Part shown: positions 60,297 through 64,000 of the stretch, one piece after another
Layout: every line of letters starts with the position of its first letter
How positions within the stretch are numbered: the stretch's first letter is position 1
The notes under the pieces: model-generated
What the model was told of the DNA's origin: nothing
Database searches by the model: none
The model's input: only the letters and a program-made list of their open reading frames with translations
Made by a program: the position numbers and the translations under genes
DNA from: Streptomyces sp. DH41
Lineage (GTDB): Bacteria > Actinomycetota > Actinomycetes > Streptomycetales > Streptomycetaceae
Direction: 5' to 3'
Assembly (NCBI RefSeq): GCF_029813785.1
Contig: NZ_JARVKY010000009.1
Location: 124,001 to 188,000 of the forward strand
DNA length: 64,000 nucleotides

Positions 60297-61508
60297 GTGA
60301 AGGTCGCTTGTGTCGGCGGCGGGCCCGCCGGACTGTATCTGTCGATCCTGCTCAAACTGCGGGACCCCTCCCACGACATCACCGTCCACGAACGCGACCC
60401 GGAGGGCTCCACCTACGGCTGGGGCGTCACCTACTGGCGCGGGCTGCTCGACCGGCTCCAGGAACACGACCCCGAGTCCGCGCGCGCCGTCGAGGAGAAC
60501 TCGGTGCGCTGGCGGGACGGTGTCGCCCACGTGGGCGACCGGTCCACCCGGCACCACGGCGACGAGGGCTTCGGCATCGGCCGCCACCGGCTCCTGGAGA
60601 TCCTCGCCGCCCGCGCCCGCTCCCTCGGTGTGCGCCTGGAGTTCGAGTGCGAGATCACCGGCGACGCCCCGCCCGCCGCCGACCTCGTCGTGGCGGCCGA
60701 CGGGGTGGGCAGCGCCCTGCGCACCCGCCACGCCGGTCACTTCGGGACCGACATCCGCGCCGGGCGCGACCCCTACGTCTGGCTCGGCACCACCAAGGTC
60801 TTCGACGCCTTCACCTTCGCCTTCGTCGAGACCCGCCACGGCTGGATCTGGGCGTACGGCTACGGCTACGGCCCCGAGGGCAGCACCTGCGTCGTCGAGT
60901 GCGCGCCCGAGACGTGGACCGGCCTGGGCCTGGACCGGGCCGACGAGGCCGAAGGGCTGATCCTGCTGGAGAAGCTCTTCGCCGACGTCCTGGACGGCCA
61001 CCCGCTCACCGGCCGGTCCGCGCCCGGCGCCCGCGCCCCGTGGCAGACCTTCCGCACCCTCACCAACCGCACCTGGTCCCGGGACAACCTCGTCCTGCTC
61101 GGCGACGCCGCCCACACCACGCACTACTCCATCGGCGCCGGCACCACCCTCGCGCTGGAGGACGCCATGGCCCTGTCCGCGGCCCTGCGCGAGAGGGCGA
61201 CCCTCCCGGAGGCCCTCGCCCACTACGAACGCGAACGCAGGGCGGCCCTGCTGCCGGTGCAGAGCGCGGCCCGCCACAGCGCACAGTGGTACGAGAACCT
61301 GCCCCGCTACATCCACCTGCCCCCGGAGCGGATGTTCGCCCTGCTCGGCCAGCGCCACTCGCCCCTGCTGCCGTATGTCCCGCCCCGTCTCTACTACCGG
61401 CTCGACCGGGCGGCCGGACAGCTGGAGGCGCTGCGCCGGCTCAAACGCTGGCTGGGACCGCGGGTGGCGCGGACGGCGCAGGCACGGAACCTGGCCGCCC
61501 GCGAGTAG
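60297..61508 (+). CDS. FAD-dependent monooxygenase (anthraniloyl-CoA monooxygenase/VioD-like)
   Basis: 403 residues: FAD site VKVACVGGGPAGLYLSILLKL, then the RHRLLEILAARA segment, DLVVAADGVGS and LLGDAAHTTHYSIGAGTTLALEDA. The N-terminal Rossmann form and length match the hydroxylase half of anthraniloyl-CoA monooxygenases and VioD. It inserts one oxygen into an aromatic or related substrate; the substrate is unknown. GTG at 60297 is chosen because AGGGG lies 6 bases upstream and the fold begins there; one at 60291 adds two residues. Confidence 0.9.
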   Translation: MKVACVGGGPAGLYLSILLKLRDPSHDITVHERDPEGSTYGWGVTYWRGLLDRLQEHDPESARAVEENSVRWRDGVAHVGDRSTRHHGDEGFGIGRHRLLEILAARARSLGVRLEFECEITGDAPPAADLVVAADGVGSALRTRHAGHFGTDIRAGRDPYVWLGTTKVFDAFTFAFVETRHGWIWAYGYGYGPEGSTCVVECAPETWTGLGLDRADEAEGLILLEKLFADVLDGHPLTGRSAPGARAPWQTFRTLTNRTWSRDNLVLLGDAAHTTHYSIGAGTTLALEDAMALSAALRERATLPEALAHYERERRAALLPVQSAARHSAQWYENLPRYIHLPPERMFALLGQRHSPLLPYVPPRLYYRLDRAAGQLEALRRLKRWLGPRVARTAQARNLAARE

Positions 61509-61569
61509 CGGGACGTGACCGAGCACTCCCGGCGCGGTGCGGGATCACTCCGGATGACAGACTGGCGGC

Positions 61570-62553
61570 ATGGACGAGCGCACATTCGACAGGTCGGATC
61601 AGCACGCATCGGTGGTCGGCCTCGGCACCTGGCAACTGGGCGCCGACTGGGGAGACGTGGACGACAAGGAAGCCCTCGCGGTGCTGGAGGCGGCGGCCGA
61701 GTCGGGGGTGACCTTCTTCGACACGGCGGACGTCTACGGCGACGGACGCAGCGAGGAGACCATCGCCACCTTCCTGCGCGGCAGGCCCGACCTGCACGTG
61801 CTGGTCGCCACCAAGATGGGCCGCCGGGTCGAGCAGATCCCGCAGAACTACGTCCTCGACAACTTCCGGGAGTGGAACGACCGCTCCCGCCGCAACCTCG
61901 GCGTCGACGTCGTCGACCTGGTGCAGCTGCACTGCCCGCCGACCTCCGTCTACTCCACCGACGAGGTGTTCGACGCCCTGGACACCCTGGTCGCGGAGGA
62001 GCGCGTGGCCGCGTACGGCGTCAGCGTGGAGACCTGCGAGGAGGCCCTGGCCGCGATCGCCCGGCCGAACGTGGCCAGCGTCCAGATCATCCTCAACCCG
62101 TTCCGGATGAAGCCCCTGCGCGAGGTCCTCCCGGCCGCCCGGGAGGCGGGCGTCGGCATCATCGCCCGGGTGCCGCTGGCCTCCGGCCTGCTGTCCGGCA
62201 AGTACACCCGGGACACGGTCTTCGCCGCGAACGACCACCGGAACTTCAACCGGCACGGCGAGGCCTTCGACCAGGGCGAGACCTTCTCGGGCGTCGACTT
62301 CGCCACGGGCGTGGAAGCCGCCGCGGAGTTCGCCGCGCTCGCCCCCGAGGGATACACCCCGGCCCAGCTGGCGCTGCGCTGGATCATCCAGCAGCCCGGC
62401 GTGACCACCGTGATCCCTGGTGCCCGTACGCCCGAGCAGGCCCGCGCCAACACGGACGCCGCCCGGCTGCCGGAGCTGTCCGAGGACACGCTCTCGGCGA
62501 TCCGCGACCTCTACGACCGCCGTGTCAAGGACCAGGTCGAGGGCCGCTGGTAG
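61570..62553 (+). CDS. Aldo/keto reductase
   Basis: 327 residues: SVVGLGTWQLGADWG, TFFDTADVYGDGRSEETIA with Asp and Tyr, LVATKMGRR with Lys, and VTTVIPGARTPEQARAN at the NADPH-binding end. Third aldo/keto reductase in the window. It reduces carbonyls with NADPH; the substrate is unknown. The start has CAGACT about 7 bases upstream and no Shine-Dalgarno, suggesting a leaderless mRNA. Codon use matches neighbours. Confidence 0.93.
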   Translation: MDERTFDRSDQHASVVGLGTWQLGADWGDVDDKEALAVLEAAAESGVTFFDTADVYGDGRSEETIATFLRGRPDLHVLVATKMGRRVEQIPQNYVLDNFREWNDRSRRNLGVDVVDLVQLHCPPTSVYSTDEVFDALDTLVAEERVAAYGVSVETCEEALAAIARPNVASVQIILNPFRMKPLREVLPAAREAGVGIIARVPLASGLLSGKYTRDTVFAANDHRNFNRHGEAFDQGETFSGVDFATGVEAAAEFAALAPEGYTPAQLALRWIIQQPGVTTVIPGARTPEQARANTDAARLPELSEDTLSAIRDLYDRRVKDQVEGRW

Positions 62554-62580
62554 CCGGTACCCGGTAGTCGGTCACCGGCC

Positions 62581-62928
62581 TCACGGCACCAGGAGCAGCT
62601 GCCGTTCCCGCTCCTGGTCGCCGGAGGCCGCTCCCTCGTTCCGTGTGCTGAAGGCGTGGGACAACGTCTCGCTCGCCGCCTCGACGGCCTGCGGCGTGCC
62701 CTGAACGGTGACCGTCACCGGCGCGGACAGCGGGGCACCCGCCTCACCCGGTGCCGAGGACGCCTCCGGGGCCGCCGGGGAGTCGAAGGTCGCGGTGCGC
62801 ACCGTCGCCTGCTCGTCGGCCGGGAGGCCGTCGGGTGCGCCGAAGACACCCTCCAGTGCGCGGACGATCGCCCGCGCGTCGTCGATGCCGCCACCGCTGA
62901 GTGTCACGGTGAGCTGAGTGTCGGACAT
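62581..62928 (-). CDS. Unknown small protein with beta-strand repeats
   Basis: 115 residues, no known family recognised. It begins SDTQLTVTLSGGGIDDARAIVRALEGVFG, then a Pro/Ala/Ser-rich middle, then a second similar unit PVTVTVQGTPQAVEAASETLSHAFS. Both halves look like a beta strand followed by a helix, so it may be a small alpha/beta domain interrupted by a flexible insert. AGGAGGAAGG lies just upstream of the ATG at 62928. Function unknown. Confidence 0.65.
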   Translation of the reverse strand: MSDTQLTVTLSGGGIDDARAIVRALEGVFGAPDGLPADEQATVRTATFDSPAAPEASSAPGEAGAPLSAPVTVTVQGTPQAVEAASETLSHAFSTRNEGAASGDQERERQLLLVP

Positions 62929-63080
62929 CCTTCGCCTTCCTCCTGGGCCTGCGTCGGTCCCGGCCCGTGTAACCGTCCCCCGATCACTCAAACAGGGCGC
63001 CCCGGCCTCGGCACGGCGCCTGAGCACGGGGAAGGCGGGAAGAGGGAAGAGGACGCAGGCCGCGGCAACCGGGAGGAACA

Positions 63081-63590
63081 GTGACGGACTCGGACACGGC
63101 GGACGGCAACGGCTCGGGCCGACGCAGGGGACGCAACGAGAGCGAGGAGGAGCGGGCGGACCGGATGTGGACGGAGCTGATCCAGGAGGTCCGCGTCGCG
63201 CAGATGGGCGTGCAGATCCTGTTCGCCTTCCTGCTGACCGTGGTGTTCACCCCCAAGTACGACGATCTCTCGGACACGGACCAGACGATCTACCTCGTGA
63301 CGGTCGTCCTCGGCGCCGTGACGACCGGGGCGCTGATCGGGCCGGTGTCCCTGCACCGCATCGTCTCCGGGAGGCGCGTGAAACCGCAGGCCGTGCGGTG
63401 GGCCTCCCGGCTGACCCTGCTCGGCCTGGTGCTGTTGCTCGCCACGATGGCGGCCTCGCTGCTGCTGATCCTCCGCGTGGCGACGGACGACGGCTTCGTG
63501 CCCTACCTCGTCGCCGGCGTGGTGCTCTGGTACCTGCTGTGCTGGTTCGGGATCCCGCTGTGGACCCGGCACCGCTACACGTCCCGCTGA
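63081..63590 (+). CDS. DUF6328-like membrane protein
   Basis: 169 residues: an acidic/Arg-rich cytosolic start (ESEEERADRMWTELIQEVRVAQMG), then four membrane helices (FAFLLTVVFTP, YLVTVVLGAVTTGALIG, LTLLGLVLLLATMAASLLL and YLVAGVVLWYLLCWFG). The family number is from memory; function unknown. The GTG start has GGGAGGAAC just upstream. It is divergent from the unknown gene at 62.6-62.9 kb and converges on the ssgC-like gene. Confidence 0.75.
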   Translation: MTDSDTADGNGSGRRRGRNESEEERADRMWTELIQEVRVAQMGVQILFAFLLTVVFTPKYDDLSDTDQTIYLVTVVLGAVTTGALIGPVSLHRIVSGRRVKPQAVRWASRLTLLGLVLLLATMAASLLLILRVATDDGFVPYLVAGVVLWYLLCWFGIPLWTRHRYTSR

Positions 63591-63607
63591 GACCGGTCGC
63601 GCGAAGG

Positions 63608-64000
63608 TCAGCCCTCGGCCATGAGCTCGGCGAGGAAGTCGTCGACGCGCACCCGCTCCTTCCCCGGCCGGACCATGGCGTGCGTCTCGCGCAGGAAGGC
63701 CTCCACGGCCGCCGCCCACACGAACACCACGGCGTGGTGGCGGTCCCCCTCGGGCCGGGCGTCGCCCAGCAGCTCGATGCGCAGTTCGTCCCACAGGCCC
63801 CGCGACTCGGGACGCATCCGGACGTCGCCCACGCCGACCGGGCGGGTGAGTCCGTCGCCCACCATCTCCCTGTCCAGCGTCCAGCGGGCGAGCACGCGGC
63901 CGTCATGGCTGAACACCATGGTGAGCGCGAACGGGTCCGCGGCGTCGTAGCCGAGGTGGGCGAGCACCGGGAAACGGTCGGCGTCGCCCGCCTGGAGCTG
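63608..64000 (-). CDS. ssgC: SsgA-family sporulation/cell-division regulator (5' end outside window)
   Basis: The frame continues past the right edge, so 130 residues of the C-terminal part are seen. They match SsgA-like proteins: LGYDAADPFALTMVFSHDG, WTLDREMVGDGLTRPVGVGDVRM and FLRETHAMVRPGKERVRVDDFLAELMAEG. These proteins position septa and guide peptidoglycan synthesis in sporulating hyphae. The symbol ssgC rests on location as remembered for S. coelicolor, not on alignment. The partial state is a window effect. Confidence 0.82.
   Translation of the reverse strand, partial: QLQAGDADRFPVLAHLGYDAADPFALTMVFSHDGRVLARWTLDREMVGDGLTRPVGVGDVRMRPESRGLWDELRIELLGDARPEGDRHHAVVFVWAAAVEAFLRETHAMVRPGKERVRVDDFLAELMAEG

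Noticed and set aside
63608..64000. The SsgA-family gene as a truncated pseudogene
   Set aside because: The reading frame is open to the window edge and the visible part is complete; only the window cuts it.

Overview
The window is high-GC (about 72 percent) actinobacterial chromosome and almost certainly Streptomyces. Evidence includes a long chaplin with a sortase signal, an SsgA-family sporulation protein, an NsdB-type regulator, a DUF397 protein, a PopR-ClpP3-ClpP4 cluster, a SigB-family sigma factor and rare TTA leucine codons. From memory, the gene order resembles the right-arm segment of the S. coelicolor chromosome from about SCO7223 to SCO7289 (LPMO, second ctaD/qcrB, universal stress protein, nsdB, chpB, GH19 chitinase, sigL, clpP3P4, RNase HI, ssgC). 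I could not check that here. No rRNA, tRNA, CRISPR array, insertion sequence or prophage is visible.

Region by region. 1-6.1 kb: end of a LacI regulator, secreted GH84 hexosaminidase, DoxX protein, chitin-active LPMO and secreted amidase; the two polysaccharide genes carry DasR-type (dre) operators. 6.3-9.1 kb: NfeD, SPFH protein, TerC and a zinc-ribbon protein. 9.1-13 kb: DUF3152 zincin and a response regulator-histidine kinase-lipoprotein operon. 13.3-18.2 kb: a second set of aerobic respiratory genes (ctaD, ctaF, and qcrB facing them) plus small genes DUF8129-like, DUF6479 and ChaB. 18.3-30 kb: copper-storage-like protein, Ser/Thr kinase-TPR fusion, FAD oxidoreductase, DUF2795, serine hydrolase, DUF397, universal stress protein, CGNR regulator, and a secreted N-acetylmuramoyl-alanine amidase that starts at TTG. 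30-41 kb: phosphotransferase, nsdB, PAS-PP2C phosphatase, Gfo/Idh dehydrogenase, baeRF3, secreted aminopeptidase, chaplin, deaminase and epimerase. 41.7-53.8 kb: small membrane proteins, aldehyde dehydrogenase, GH19 chitinase, aldo/keto reductases, adenosine deaminase, LysR regulator and others. 54-64 kb: two PRC-barrel genes, an RsbW-like ATPase, sigL, popR, clpP3-clpP4, RNase HI, FAD monooxygenase, a third aldo/keto reductase and a partial ssgC-like gene.

Two regulatory themes tie genes together. First, dre-like sites precede the GH84 enzyme, the LPMO and the GH19 chitinase, which points to shared N-acetylglucosamine control of chitin use. Second, seven promoters with the SigB-family pattern GNNT-N15-GGGWAC sit at gene starts across the window (ctaD, qcrB, DUF6479, DUF2795, the PRC-barrel pair, the RsbW-like ATPase and sigL itself). 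All have exactly 15 bases between the boxes. I infer a local stress-sigma regulon that includes the extra respiratory genes. Three genes (phosphotransferase, PAS-PP2C, and an unknown gene at 52.1 kb) contain TTA codons and so may depend on the bldA tRNA. Many other genes appear to be leaderless, with a -10-like hexamer about 7 bases before the start codon.
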